Assembly: GCA_004322535.1 (NCBI GenBank) | Contig: SCUZ01000006.1 | Span: forward strand, 1 to 52,424 | Direction: 5' to 3' | Origin: Rugosibacter sp. | GTDB taxonomy: Bacteria > Pseudomonadota > Gammaproteobacteria > Burkholderiales > Rhodocyclaceae | Length of the DNA: 52,424 nt | In this document: positions 22,918 through 31,932 of the stretch, one piece after another | Position numbering within the stretch: position 1 is the stretch's first letter | Layout of the letters: each line of letters begins with the position of its first letter | Program-made: the position numbers and the translations under genes | The notes under the pieces: generated by a model | Told to the model about the DNA's origin: nothing | Databases searched by the model: none | Seen by the model: the letters and a program-made list of their open reading frames with translations, nothing else

Positions 22918-24168
22918 ATGAATATCGATCGCATGCGCAAAGTGGATTACTTTGCTGGTGTTCCCTTATGCCTTGTGGCTACGCTCTGGGTGCGTCTGGT
23001 GGGATGGTTATGGGGCGATAAAGTCAGCCCGCCCAAAAAGGTTTTGTTCGTTGAGCTCTCTGAAATGGGCAGCGCGATTCTGGTGGACCCCGCAATGCGC
23101 AAAATGCAGCGGGATGGCAATGCAGAACTCTATTTTCTAATTTTCAAATCGAATGCAGTCAGCCTCCGGTTACTGAACACCGTACCCGAAAGCCATGTTT
23201 TTACGATCAATGAGAATAGTTTGTTAAATATCGCTTGGGATAGCTTGCGATTTTTGTTCTGGACTCGGCGTCATCGCATTGATACCGTCATCGACTTGGA
23301 GCTGTTTTCTCGTTACAGCGCACTATTGACGGGATTGTCCGGTGCAGTCAATCGCGCCGGTTTTCATGCTTTTTATAATGAGGGGCTATATCGGGGTGCG
23401 ATGCTCACGCATCGGGTGATGTACAACCCGCACCGGCACATTGCGAAAAATTTTATTGCACTGGTCAATGCGGCTCTGGCGAAAAAAACAGAGTATCCAT
23501 TTTCAAAAACCGTGGTGGACGACAGTGAAATCACGCTAGCGCAGGCACAAGTGGATGATGTTGCAATTGCCGTGATGCGCGCCAAGATTCTCAAGGAATA
23601 TCCGGCCTATGACTCAACGCGCCACCGGCTGGTGATTATCAATCCGAATGCAAGCGATCTTTTACCGCAACGACGCTGGATGCAAGAGAATTTTGTCGTC
23701 GTCATGCGGAATTTGCTGGCGGATGATGAGAATATTCTTGTCTTGATCACCGGCTCTCCTGCGGAACGTGACAGAGCAGGGGTTTTGCAAAAGCATGTTC
23801 ATAGTGATCGATGTATCAATTTTGCGGGTTGCCACGAATTGAATGAGTTGCCGTCGCTTTATCAGGTGGCTGAACTCATGCTGACCAATGACTCTGGCCC
23901 CGGGCATTTTTCAGCAGTCACCCCCCTGCGCACGTTTGTCTTGTTCGGCCCCGAAACTCCAACGCTGTATGGTTCATTAGGCAACAGCACGCCGATTTAC
24001 GCGGCGCTTGCTTGCTCACCCTGTGTTAGTGCATCCAATCATCGCAAAACCCCGTGCAATGACAATGTCTGTCTTCAAGCCATCAAGCCTGAGGCGGTAT
24101 TAGCTCAGCTACGTCAGGTGCTGGCGGAAAATAAATCGGCAGAGGCAAACAAACAAACGAGTAAATAA
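22918..24168 (+). CDS. Glycosyltransferase family 9 (heptosyltransferase-like)
   Basis: A 416-residue GT-B enzyme related to the LPS heptosyltransferases WaaF/WaaC. The N-terminal domain carries KKVLFVELSEMGSAILVDPA, and the C-terminal nucleotide-sugar site is NDSGPGHFSAVTPLRTFVLF then GPETPTLYG, matching DSGxxHxxxxxxxPxxxLFGxTxP. A hydrophobic segment at about 15-32 (GVPLCLVATLWVRLVGWLWG) may bind the membrane. A Cys-rich stretch near the C-terminus (LACSPCVSASNHRKTPCNDN) is common in GT9. I take ATG 22918; the longer frame begins with TTG. It heads a plus-strand envelope cluster; the next gene starts 3 bases after its stop. Confidence 0.88.
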   Translation: MNIDRMRKVDYFAGVPLCLVATLWVRLVGWLWGDKVSPPKKVLFVELSEMGSAILVDPAMRKMQRDGNAELYFLIFKSNAVSLRLLNTVPESHVFTINENSLLNIAWDSLRFLFWTRRHRIDTVIDLELFSRYSALLTGLSGAVNRAGFHAFYNEGLYRGAMLTHRVMYNPHRHIAKNFIALVNAALAKKTEYPFSKTVVDDSEITLAQAQVDDVAIAVMRAKILKEYPAYDSTRHRLVIINPNASDLLPQRRWMQENFVVVMRNLLADDENILVLITGSPAERDRAGVLQKHVHSDRCINFAGCHELNELPSLYQVAELMLTNDSGPGHFSAVTPLRTFVLFGPETPTLYGSLGNSTPIYAALACSPCVSASNHRKTPCNDNVCLQAIKPEAVLAQLRQVLAENKSAEANKQTSK

Positions 24169-24171
24169 GCG

Positions 24172-26214
24172 ATGCAATCGAATTTATCCTCCAGGTTTTT
24201 ATCTGCGCGAATCCAACTCCTCTTGATCGGCCTTTTGACGGTTGTTCTCGATCTGACCATTTTTCGTTTTCTCTTGGCCACTGCTGGTTCGGTGGCAGAC
24301 TTGCCTATGGCCAGCGCGCATATGACGAGTTTTATGCTTGCCGCAGTTTTCGGCTGCCTATTGGCTTTGATTGGCCCTCTCAACCATTTGGCAAAAATGC
24401 CCCGATTGCCGCGCTTTTTGACTTGGCTACTCATTGCGCTACTGATACTTTTTTTGCGTGGCGGGTTGCTAGCGAGTCTGGTTCAAATGGCCTCTGTTCC
24501 GCTGATAACCGCGCAGCTCATTGCCGCTGTTTTTTCCGGCGTTGTACTCTTTGGAGCTATCACTGTTTTTTCTTTTTATCGGCCTACAGATCACAGTGCC
24601 CCTGAAAAAAGCCTGGACGCTGTCTTTTTATTGATTACAGCCTATGCCGTTCTGTTAAGGTTGTTCTACCTGGGGGCTCCTGAACTTCTGTTTGAAGAAG
24701 CCTACTACTGGAATTATGCCCAGCATCTGGATATAGGTTATCTCGATCATCCCTTGATGGTTGCCTGGCTCATAAAAGCAACGACTTCTTTGCTGGGAAA
24801 CATTGAATTTGCAGTGCGCCTCGGCGCGTTTATGTGCTGGTTTGTGACGGCTTATTGTATTTTCAAGCTCACACTTGAACTGTTCAACCGATCCACCGCG
24901 TATCGCGCATTGGCGATCATGGCGGTGTTACCGGTTTATTTTTCCTTTGGATTTTTCATGAGCCCTGATGCGCCGATGACCGCCTGCTGGGCGATGGCGG
25001 TGTACTTTTTCTACCAGATTATTGTCAATGAGAAAAAGCATGCTTGGCTGGGTTTGGGCATCGCGATTGGCTTGGGATTGATTTCAAAATACACCATTGG
25101 TTTATTAGGTGCTGCCATGGTGCTGTTTTTATTGATAGACCAGCCCTCAAGAAAGTGGCTTACCCGGCCTGAGCCTTATCTTGCGGTGGTAATTGCTCTG
25201 CTGCTTTTTTCACCTGTGGTTATCTGGAATTTCCAGCACGACTGGGCATCATTTACCTTCCAAAGTCAGGGCAGGTTAGCCAGCAAATTTTCATTTTCTC
25301 TTCCGCGCTTTATCGGAAACGTCATTCTTTTTCTGACCCCAACGGGCGTTTTATCAGTCTTTGCCATCGCTTTATCGCGCAAGCCATTTTTGGCGAACAT
25401 GGCCTCTTTTTCTCAATCGCCCACAAATCAATTAGGACGCAATTACTTTTTACTCGCCTGGCTCGCATTATTTCCCGTAGCGGTGTTTGCAGCCATTAGC
25501 CTGTTCAGGGCGAGCAAATTGAACTGGACCGGCCCCAGCTGGCTTGCGCTGGTGCCTTTACTGGCCTTGCTGCTAACGCCAAAATTAGTAACGACATCAG
25601 TGACAACATCGACAAGATTACTGGCCTGGTGTTGCCGGGCATGGATGCCAACACTCGTTATTTGTCTGCTTTTTTATGGTGCGTCTTTGCACTGGTTAAG
25701 CCTGGGTCTTCCTGGTGTGGGTTATCCCAAAAACATGCACCTGATTGGCTGGCGAACCCTTGGCGGAGAGATGGAACAATTAATCACTCAACTAGAACAG
25801 GAAACAGGTGAAAAAATACTGGTTGTGGGCATGGATAGAAACAAAATTGCCAGTGGATTGGCTTTTTATCGCACCCGGTATATTGAAACGAACAAGGAAA
25901 AAACATCTCATGTGCCGGCCTTGCAAACGGCCAGCGAACATCTTTTCGCCAGCGTGGGCTTGATGTACGAGTTCTGGTTTCCTTTGGTGCAGCAACATGG
26001 CAAAACATTGTTGCTCGTCAGCAATGATAGAAATCATTTACAGACGAACAGGGTGCTTGAGCGCGTCAAGACTGCAGGTGAAATCTCGGAGGTCATCGTT
26101 TCAAAAAATGGCCAGCCAAGCGGACGCTACTATTATCGGCTGGTTAAAGGCTATCAGGAGAAATCAACGGCTAATGAGCCATCTGACACTGGTGATGGCG
26201 GCTCTTCCGATTAA
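24172..26214 (+). CDS. GtrA-like plus ArnT-like (GT39/GT83) membrane glycosyltransferase
   Basis: A 680-residue polytopic protein. Residues 1-140 hold four membrane segments in the style of GtrA (IQLLLIGLLTVVLDLTIFRF at the start), a family that helps flip polyprenyl-linked sugars. From about 155 on it matches the GT-C fold of ArnT/PMT-type enzymes: APELLFEEAYYWNYAQHLDI with the acidic catalytic loop, GYLDHPLMVAWLIKA, and about ten further helices. The C-terminal ~150 residues are a soluble periplasmic domain. It would move a sugar from a polyprenyl-phosphate donor to lipid A or another envelope acceptor. The fusion of the two families in one chain is inferred by pattern. Confidence 0.85.
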   Translation: MQSNLSSRFLSARIQLLLIGLLTVVLDLTIFRFLLATAGSVADLPMASAHMTSFMLAAVFGCLLALIGPLNHLAKMPRLPRFLTWLLIALLILFLRGGLLASLVQMASVPLITAQLIAAVFSGVVLFGAITVFSFYRPTDHSAPEKSLDAVFLLITAYAVLLRLFYLGAPELLFEEAYYWNYAQHLDIGYLDHPLMVAWLIKATTSLLGNIEFAVRLGAFMCWFVTAYCIFKLTLELFNRSTAYRALAIMAVLPVYFSFGFFMSPDAPMTACWAMAVYFFYQIIVNEKKHAWLGLGIAIGLGLISKYTIGLLGAAMVLFLLIDQPSRKWLTRPEPYLAVVIALLLFSPVVIWNFQHDWASFTFQSQGRLASKFSFSLPRFIGNVILFLTPTGVLSVFAIALSRKPFLANMASFSQSPTNQLGRNYFLLAWLALFPVAVFAAISLFRASKLNWTGPSWLALVPLLALLLTPKLVTTSVTTSTRLLAWCCRAWMPTLVICLLFYGASLHWLSLGLPGVGYPKNMHLIGWRTLGGEMEQLITQLEQETGEKILVVGMDRNKIASGLAFYRTRYIETNKEKTSHVPALQTASEHLFASVGLMYEFWFPLVQQHGKTLLLVSNDRNHLQTNRVLERVKTAGEISEVIVSKNGQPSGRYYYRLVKGYQEKSTANEPSDTGDGGSSD

Positions 26215-26231
26215 TTATTTTTTGACCATAC

Positions 26232-27188
26232 ATGTCTGCTGCTAAATCATTTTTTGCGGTTCCCGCCGTCAAGCTGCTGTTGCGCGCTTTGGTAACAACA
26301 ACCATACTGGTATTCATTGTCCGTTCGATCAATGCGCAGCAGGCATGGAACGTCATGGTGAATGCGCGAGCTGATTTACTGGTCGCCGCGCTGGTAATGC
26401 AGTTTGCCAGTACCGCAATTTCAGCTTATCGCTGGCAGCTGATTATGCGCAACCTTCAGTTTGGCCAGTCGTTTACCTTCTATTGGCGCAGCTATTTCAA
26501 GGGAATGTTCTTTAATCAGGGTTTGCCAACAAGCATTGGTGGCGATGCCATACGGGTACTGGATGTCGCTGGTCGCGGGTTTCGCAAGCGCGATGCGCTG
26601 TATGGCGTAGCGATTGATCGAATTGCGGGGCTGGGGGCATTGATACTGCTAACGCTTGTAGCCTATGTCTTTAATCGTGCGTTACTTCCCTTGCCGGTGT
26701 ATCGACTGATGTTGCTGCTTACTTTACTGGGCCTGTTGGGAATAGCAGGTCTGCTAGTGTTAAAACGACTTTCCTGGCTCAATCGCTATCCGCAACTGGC
26801 TTTTGTAAAGGCTATTTCAGGTCGCCTTGATCTGGCTTTTTCTCACAACCGTCTTATGTTGCTCATTTTGTCGATACTCGTACCAAGTTTCGCCATGCTG
26901 GGTTTTTATGCCACCGGATGGGCGCTTGGTTTACGCTTTGATCTGATGACCTATTTTGCTATTGTGCCGCCAGCACTGGTGTTAACAATCATTCCGGCAT
27001 CTATTGCGGGTTGGGGGGTGCGCGAAGGCGCTTTAGTTGGCTTGTTTTCCTTGATCGGCGCCGACAAAACCATCGTGCTGATGATGTCGCTGTTGTATGG
27101 CATAACGCTTATTATTGTGAGCATCCCCGGATTGATTGTTTTTCTTCAAGGTCGACAACGGGTACAAACCCAGCGCGCCGATAGCTAG
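26232..27188 (+). CDS. Lysylphosphatidylglycerol synthase TM region/UPF0104 family protein
   Basis: A 318-residue integral membrane protein of the AglD/MprF-TM type. The signature near residue 90 is YFKGMFFNQGLPTSIGGDAI then RVLDVAGRGFRKRDALYGVA, matching FNxxLPtsiGGDaxR; the C-terminal part has LTIIPASIAGWGVREGALVG. Members are thought to flip lipids or lipid-linked sugars. It starts 17 bases after the ArnT-like gene and likely shares its transcript, which supports a role in moving the lipid-linked donor across the membrane. Confidence 0.9.
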   Translation: MSAAKSFFAVPAVKLLLRALVTTTILVFIVRSINAQQAWNVMVNARADLLVAALVMQFASTAISAYRWQLIMRNLQFGQSFTFYWRSYFKGMFFNQGLPTSIGGDAIRVLDVAGRGFRKRDALYGVAIDRIAGLGALILLTLVAYVFNRALLPLPVYRLMLLLTLLGLLGIAGLLVLKRLSWLNRYPQLAFVKAISGRLDLAFSHNRLMLLILSILVPSFAMLGFYATGWALGLRFDLMTYFAIVPPALVLTIIPASIAGWGVREGALVGLFSLIGADKTIVLMMSLLYGITLIIVSIPGLIVFLQGRQRVQTQRADS

Positions 27189-27236
27189 TTTTTCTCTGCG
27201 CATCTTCAGTGGCCCCAAATTTGACTGTGTCTGACT

Positions 27237-28058
27237 ATGAAAAATTACCGCATTAGCTTAGATAACTCCGCGCTGCTCCAAGGTCGCTGGGATTGGTCCA
27301 AGCTTATTGTCTGTCACATCATCGCCATGCTGCTACTCATCAGTTGGCTATGGCAACCCACTCGCGCGCTATGGGATCAGCTTGACATTCGGATATTCCA
27401 TCTTCTAAACGCACCACTTGCCAACCGCAACACATGGGCATACTTTTGGGCTTTTGGCAGTATGCGATTAGCAGATATGGCCGTTGGCTTGATCATGCTG
27501 GGGTTTCTGATCAAAGGAAACTGGCTATTTGCCAAAGACCAGGTGCGCACGGCATTGTTTGCATTTTTATCCGGCTTGTTTTTATTGCTGGTTATCCGCA
27601 TCGGACTATTTGCACCCCTGGTCAAGGCCATGCACTGGCAGCACGATGGCCCGTCGCTGGTGCTGGATGGGGCAGTGCGTCTGGGTGAACTTTTCCCTGA
27701 CTGGGATCGGTTTTCGCATATTAAAGACAACTCAAACAATAGTTTTCCGGGTGATCATGCTTCTGTATTGTTGCTTTGGGCGATGTTTCTCTATCCGTTC
27801 ACCAAGCTGTGGCAGCGTGTGCTGATCTGGCTATTAACCGCTATTTTTCTGTTACCCCGATTAGTTGCAGGCGCACATTGGGGCACGGATATTTTCATTG
27901 GGGGTGTGTTTCTCAGCCTGATCGCGTTTAGCTGGGGGTTTTATACTCCGTTTGCAGCGTGCAGCGTTCGCTTGCTCGAACGGTTTTTCGCCCCTGTTTT
28001 CCGTTTTTTGCAAAAAATTCCCGGATTAAATCGCATCAGCCTGATATCCGGACATTAG
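27237..28058 (+). CDS. PAP2 family membrane phosphatase (LpxT-like)
   Basis: A 273-residue inner-membrane protein with about six helices. The phosphatase motifs are visible: [17 protein letters not shown] (motif 2, with the catalytic His) and [18 protein letters not shown] (motif 3). Motif 1 (KxxxxxxRP) is not clear. Related enzymes remove or transfer phosphate on lipid A, Kdo or undecaprenyl diphosphate. As the last gene of the GT9-ArnT-flippase group it is probably part of lipid A or core modification, or of carrier lipid recycling. Confidence 0.85.
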   Translation: MKNYRISLDNSALLQGRWDWSKLIVCHIIAMLLLISWLWQPTRALWDQLDIRIFHLLNAPLANRNTWAYFWAFGSMRLADMAVGLIMLGFLIKGNWLFAKDQVRTALFAFLSGLFLLLVIRIGLFAPLVKAMHWQHDGPSLVLDGAVRLGELFPDWDRFSHIKDNSNNSFPGDHASVLLLWAMFLYPFTKLWQRVLIWLLTAIFLLPRLVAGAHWGTDIFIGGVFLSLIAFSWGFYTPFAACSVRLLERFFAPVFRFLQKIPGLNRISLISGH

Positions 28059-28085
28059 TTCTTTTTTAGAAAAAGCAGCATGGCT

Positions 28086-28114
28086 CTTGAAAAATAAGTC
28101 AAGCTGCCCCAGCT
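28086..28114 (+). promoter_or_regulatory. Sigma-32 heat-shock promoter of clpB
   Basis: CTTGAAA (28086-28092), 14-bp spacer, CCCCAGCT (28107-28114). This matches the RpoH consensus CTTGAAA/CCCCATNT at 14 of 15 fixed or free positions and lies 29 bases before the clpB ATG. Confidence 0.85.
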
Positions 28115-28143
28115 ATCTTGGAATACTTTGGAAAGGGATAGCA

Positions 28144-30738
28144 ATGCGCCTCGATAAGCTCACTACTAAATTTCAGCAAGCACTGGCCGATGCACAAAGC
28201 CTGGCCGTGGGTAACGACCAGCAATTCATCGAACCGCAACATCTGCTGTTGGCGCTGTTAAATCAGGATGATGGTGGCACGGCTTCCTTACTCGCACGCG
28301 CTGGCGTTAATGTAGGTGGGCTGAAACTAGCCTTGAATAAAGCGCTTGAGCGGTTGCCGAAAGTCGAGGGGCATGGTGGAGAGGTGTCCATTGGTCGCGA
28401 CCTGAACAATCTGCTCAATGTGACCGACAAGGAAGCGCAAAAGGCGGGTGATCAGTTCATTGCTTCAGAGATGTTTTTACTCGCCTTGGCTAGTGACAAG
28501 GGTGAGGCGGGCCGCTTGCTGAAAGAAGCCGGGTTGCAACGCAAGGCGCTAGAGGATGCTATTCAAACGGTGCGTGGCGGGCAGAATGTCGGCTCGCAGG
28601 AAGCCGAAGGGCAGCGCGAAGCATTGAATAAATATACGCTGGACCTGACTGAGCGCGCGCGCTCAGGCAAGCTCGATCCGGTGATCGGACGCGATGACGA
28701 AATCCGCCGTGCGATGCAGATTCTGCAGCGGCGCACCAAGAACAACCCCGTGTTGATCGGCGAACCCGGCGTGGGCAAAACGGCCATTGTCGAAGGCCTG
28801 GCGCAGCGCATTGTGAATGGGGAAGTGCCGGATACGCTCAAAGACAAGCGCGTGCTGGTGCTGGACATGGCGGGCCTCCTGGCTGGTGCGAAATATCGCG
28901 GTGAATTTGAGGAGCGCTTGAAGGCTGTGTTGAAGGAAGTTGCGCAGGATGAAGGCCGCATTATTCTTTTTATCGACGAACTGCACACCATGGTCGGCGC
29001 CGGCAAGGCTGAAGGTGCGATGGATGCAGGCAATATGTTGAAGCCTGCGCTGGCGCGTGGCGAGCTACACTGCATTGGTGCCACAACGCTGGATGAATAT
29101 CGCAAATACGTTGAGAAGGATGCTGCGCTGGAACGGCGTTTCCAGAAGGTGATGGTCGATGAGCCGAGTGTCGAGGCGACCATCGCGATTCTGCGTGGTT
29201 TGCAGGAAAGGTATGAACTGCATCATGGTGTGGATATCACGGATCCGGCCATTGTTGCGGCGGCGGAATTGTCACATCGCTACATTACCGACCGCTTCTT
29301 GCCCGACAAGGCGATTGATCTGATTGATGAAGCGGCGGCGCGGATCAAGATTGAAATTGATTCAAAACCGGAGGTGATGGACAAGCTGGAACGCCGCTTG
29401 ATTCAGTTGAAGATCGAGCGCGCGGCAGTAAAGAAAGAAAAAGATGAGGCGTCGAAAAAACGGTTTTCTTTGATCGAGCAGGAAATCGCCACGCTGGAGC
29501 GCGAATACAACGACCTGGAAGAAATATGGAAGGCTGAAAAAGCGCAGGTTCAGGGCTCGGCGCATATCAAGGAAGAGATTGATCATTTGCGCGTGCAGAT
29601 GGCTGAATTGCAACGCAAAGGACAGTTCGACAAACTGGCTGAGCTGCAATACGGCAAGCTGCCGCAACTGGAGGCTCAGCTGAAGACTGCGGACGCGGTG
29701 GCGCAAAAGGTCGGCGCTGGCGAGACGGCGACGAAAAAGCTTTTACGCACGCAGGTCGGCGTGGAAGAAATCGCCGAGGTCGTGTCACGTGCGACGGGTA
29801 TTCCGGTCAGCAAAATGATGCAGGGCGAGCGCGAAAAGCTGCTGAAGATGGAGGAGTTTTTGCACAAACGCGTCGTTGGCCAGGATGAGGCCGTGCGTCT
29901 GGTGTCGGATGCGATCCGCCGTTCGCGCGCCGGTTTGTCGGAGGAAAGCCGCCCGTATGGTTCCTTCCTCTTCCTCGGCCCCACGGGTGTTGGTAAAACG
30001 GAACTGTGCAAGGCGCTGGCTGGATTTTTGTTCGATGCCGAAGATCATTTGATACGCATCGACATGAGCGAATTCATGGAGAAGCATTCCGTTGCCCGCC
30101 TGATTGGCGCGCCGCCGGGTTATGTGGGTTACGAAGAGGGTGGCCATCTCACCGAGCAGGTACGCAGGAAGCCTTATTCTGTCATCCTGTTCGATGAGGT
30201 CGAAAAGGCTCATCCGGATGTCTTCAACGTGTTGTTGCAAGTACTCGACGATGGTCGCATGACTGATGGTCAGGGTCGCACGGTGGATTTCAAGAACACG
30301 GTAATCGTCATGACGTCGAATTTGGGCAGTCAGATGATCCAGCAGATGTCCGACTCGGATTACGGCGTGATCAAGCTCGCCGTGATGGGTGAGGTGAAGA
30401 CGCATTTCCGTCCGGAGTTTATCAACCGGATTGACGAAATCGTGGTCTTTCATGCGCTGGATGAAAAGCATATCGCGCAGATTGGCCGCATTCAGTTGCA
30501 GTATCTTGAAAAGCGTTTGGCGCGCATGGATATGTCAATGGAAGTCAGCGAAGCCGCATTGGCATTGATTGCCGAAGCGGGTTTTGATCCGATATTCGGT
30601 GCGCGACCACTCAAGCGGGCGATCCAGGAAAAGATCGAGAACCCATTGGCCCGGCAAATGCTTGAAGGCAAGTTCGCCGCCAAGGATGTGATTCGCGTGG
30701 ATGTAGCCAAGGGGCAACTGGTGTTTACCAAGGGCTGA
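28144..30738 (+). CDS. clpB: Disaggregase ClpB
   Basis: An 864-residue Hsp100 hexameric ATPase that, with DnaK, pulls proteins out of aggregates. Order: Clp N domain (1-145; [14 protein letters not shown]), first AAA+ with Walker [14 protein letters not shown] (about 206) and Walker [12 protein letters not shown], a coiled-coil middle domain (about 400-525), and second AAA+ with [14 protein letters not shown] (about 610). The start ATG 28144 follows AAAGGGA. A copy of the dispersed repeat (29706-29730) encodes KVGAGETAT just after the middle domain, at a site that varies in the family. A sigma-32-type promoter lies directly upstream. Confidence 0.97.
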   Translation: MRLDKLTTKFQQALADAQSLAVGNDQQFIEPQHLLLALLNQDDGGTASLLARAGVNVGGLKLALNKALERLPKVEGHGGEVSIGRDLNNLLNVTDKEAQKAGDQFIASEMFLLALASDKGEAGRLLKEAGLQRKALEDAIQTVRGGQNVGSQEAEGQREALNKYTLDLTERARSGKLDPVIGRDDEIRRAMQILQRRTKNNPVLIGEPGVGKTAIVEGLAQRIVNGEVPDTLKDKRVLVLDMAGLLAGAKYRGEFEERLKAVLKEVAQDEGRIILFIDELHTMVGAGKAEGAMDAGNMLKPALARGELHCIGATTLDEYRKYVEKDAALERRFQKVMVDEPSVEATIAILRGLQERYELHHGVDITDPAIVAAAELSHRYITDRFLPDKAIDLIDEAAARIKIEIDSKPEVMDKLERRLIQLKIERAAVKKEKDEASKKRFSLIEQEIATLEREYNDLEEIWKAEKAQVQGSAHIKEEIDHLRVQMAELQRKGQFDKLAELQYGKLPQLEAQLKTADAVAQKVGAGETATKKLLRTQVGVEEIAEVVSRATGIPVSKMMQGEREKLLKMEEFLHKRVVGQDEAVRLVSDAIRRSRAGLSEESRPYGSFLFLGPTGVGKTELCKALAGFLFDAEDHLIRIDMSEFMEKHSVARLIGAPPGYVGYEEGGHLTEQVRRKPYSVILFDEVEKAHPDVFNVLLQVLDDGRMTDGQGRTVDFKNTVIVMTSNLGSQMIQQMSDSDYGVIKLAVMGEVKTHFRPEFINRIDEIVVFHALDEKHIAQIGRIQLQYLEKRLARMDMSMEVSEAALALIAEAGFDPIFGARPLKRAIQEKIENPLARQMLEGKFAAKDVIRVDVAKGQLVFTKG
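29706..29730 (+). repeat. Dispersed repeat, copy 6 (inside clpB)
   Basis: AAAGGTCGGCGCTGGCGAGACGGCG. The exact core lies at 29710-29719. It is read in the sense frame as KVGAGETA, in a linker of ClpB that is not conserved. Confidence 0.8.
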
Positions 30739-30788
30739 AAAGTCGGCACCCCAAAGGTATTTCCTGCGGGGCGCGCTGGTGAGACGGC
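30738..30788 (+). repeat. Dispersed repeat, copy 7 (split by a 27-bp insert)
   Basis: AAAAGTCGGC begins on the last base of the clpB stop codon. A 27-bp insert (30748-30774) with self-complementary CCCC and GGGG ends follows, then GCTGGTGAGACGGC. Removing the insert gives a perfect consensus copy. Confidence 0.7.
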
Positions 30789-30795
30789 ATGGTTG

Positions 30796-30836
30796 CATCC
30801 TGCCAGTGTCAATTGCGGCGCTGACAGGATGGCCGG
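30796..30836 (+). repeat. Dispersed repeat, copy 8 (diverged), with hairpin
   Basis: GCGGCGCTGACAGGATGGCCGG at 30815-30836 aligns with the GGCGCTGGCAGGACGGCGG form of copy 10. It also forms the right arm of a hairpin: CATCCTGCCAG (30796-30806) against CTGACAGGATG (30821-30831), one mismatch. Confidence 0.45.
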
Positions 30837-30917
30837 TGAGCATTGGCTATGAGCCTGCTGCCGCTGCGGTTAAGATCAAACTCAAGAGGCTTTCCGATGA
30901 GTTGATTGAGGAAGAAG

Positions 30918-31192
30918 ATGACCTGCACCCAAAAATTGCTAGCCTGGCCTGCCGTCGCCGGTGTGCTGCTATCGTCCTGGGGGTAGTTCCCGTCACAACG
31001 GTTTGGGCGACATCGAGATTGGCGTCAGGTACCGCTCTTCCTGCAAGAAACCGACAGTCGCCCGATGGCAGGAATTTCCCCTCTCGTTGTTATCTCTACC
31101 GGTAATGCGGAGAAGGAGTCGGGCAATGATGCAACGCAAGTATTCCTGCCCGTGGGGCTGCAAAAGCGGTGGGTCAATGGTTCGTCCCGCGC
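30918..31192 (+). pseudogene. Outer-membrane transporter (phenol MetA-pathway family) remnant
   Basis: ATG 30918 follows GAAGAAG and opens a signal-peptide-like MTCTQKLLAWPAVAGVLL before an early TAG. After a deletion the text resumes as NGLGDIEIGVRYR, shifts by two bases, and continues FLQETDSRPMAGISPLVV, STGNAEKESGND and TQVFLPVGLQKRW. This matches the beta-barrel family named putative MetA-pathway of phenol degradation (GLGDxExGxKYRFLQET... and FLPxWxQK). It lacks about two thirds of the protein, has at least two frame breaks, and runs into the end of tag, so it is dead. Confidence 0.8.
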
Positions 31193-31801
31193 TCAGCTGC
31201 CCAGCGCTTCATGGCGATGACACGCTAGCAGATGATCATTGACCATGCCTGTGGCCTGCATGTGCGCGTACATGACAGTGGGGCCAATGAAGCTGAAGCC
31301 ACGTTGCTTGAGTTCTTTTGACAAGGCCTCCGCTTGCGGGGTAATGGCCGGCACGTCAGCCATTGTCTGCCAGTGGTTGATGCGTGGTTTGCCATCGACA
31401 AACTGCCATAACAATCGGTTCAGTGTGTCGCCCTGTTCATACAGGTGCAGTGTGGCGCGGGCGTTGCGGATACCGGCGGCAATTTTTAACCGGTTGCGCA
31501 CGATGCCTGCGTCAGCCAGCAAGCGCGCAGTGTCCGATTCGCCATAACGGGCAATTTTTTCCACATCGAAACCATCAAACGCGCGGCGATAGTTTTCGCG
31601 TTTCCGCAAAATCGTGATCCATGACAGACCGGCTTGCGCACCCTCTAACAGCAGGAATTCAAACAACGTGCGCTCATCATGGCAGGGCACTCCCCATTCG
31701 GTGTCGTGATAGGTCATGTAAAGCGGATCGCTGCCACACCAGGGACAACGCACGTGGGTTGTGGATTGCGAAAGTAGTGGGGATTGTTTTTCTTGGCTCA
31801 T
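31193..31801 (-). CDS. tag: DNA-3-methyladenine glycosylase I
   Basis: A 202-residue base-excision enzyme that removes 3-methyladenine. RCPWCGSDPLYMTYHDTEWG at the start contains the first zinc cysteine and the conserved Tyr/His/Glu set, then LFEFLLLEGAQAGLSWITIL carries the substrate pocket, and GFSFIGPTVMYAHMQATGMV closes the HhH region. A late His and Cys near VNDHLLACHRH complete the zinc site. I take ATG 31801 behind GAAGCAGG; the longer frame begins in low-GC sequence. Divergent from lysC. Confidence 0.95.
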   Translation of the reverse strand: MSQEKQSPLLSQSTTHVRCPWCGSDPLYMTYHDTEWGVPCHDERTLFEFLLLEGAQAGLSWITILRKRENYRRAFDGFDVEKIARYGESDTARLLADAGIVRNRLKIAAGIRNARATLHLYEQGDTLNRLLWQFVDGKPRINHWQTMADVPAITPQAEALSKELKQRGFSFIGPTVMYAHMQATGMVNDHLLACHRHEALGS

Positions 31802-31823
31802 TGCCTGCTTCCTTTTGGGGTAC

Positions 31824-31925
31824 TTGATGATTTTTTTTGAAAATGGCGAACGATGATAAAAGTTACACGATGTCATCATGATATCAACGGGGTATCGAGT
31901 AAAATTATTTTTTTTATCATCAAGA
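31824..31925. repeat. Spaced inverted repeat in the tag-lysC divergent region
   Basis: CTTGATGAT (31824-31832) and ATCATCAAG (31917-31925) are perfect inverted 9-mers, each next to a T-run, flanking further GATGAT-like units. They could be regulator sites or chance in an AT-rich promoter region. Confidence 0.35.
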
Positions 31926-31932
31926 AATAGAA

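Noticed and set aside
28988-29010. GGTCGGCGCCGGCAAGGCTGA in clpB looks like a repeat copy
   Set aside because: It encodes MVGAGKAEG, which is conserved in ClpB from all bacteria, so codon choice explains the match.
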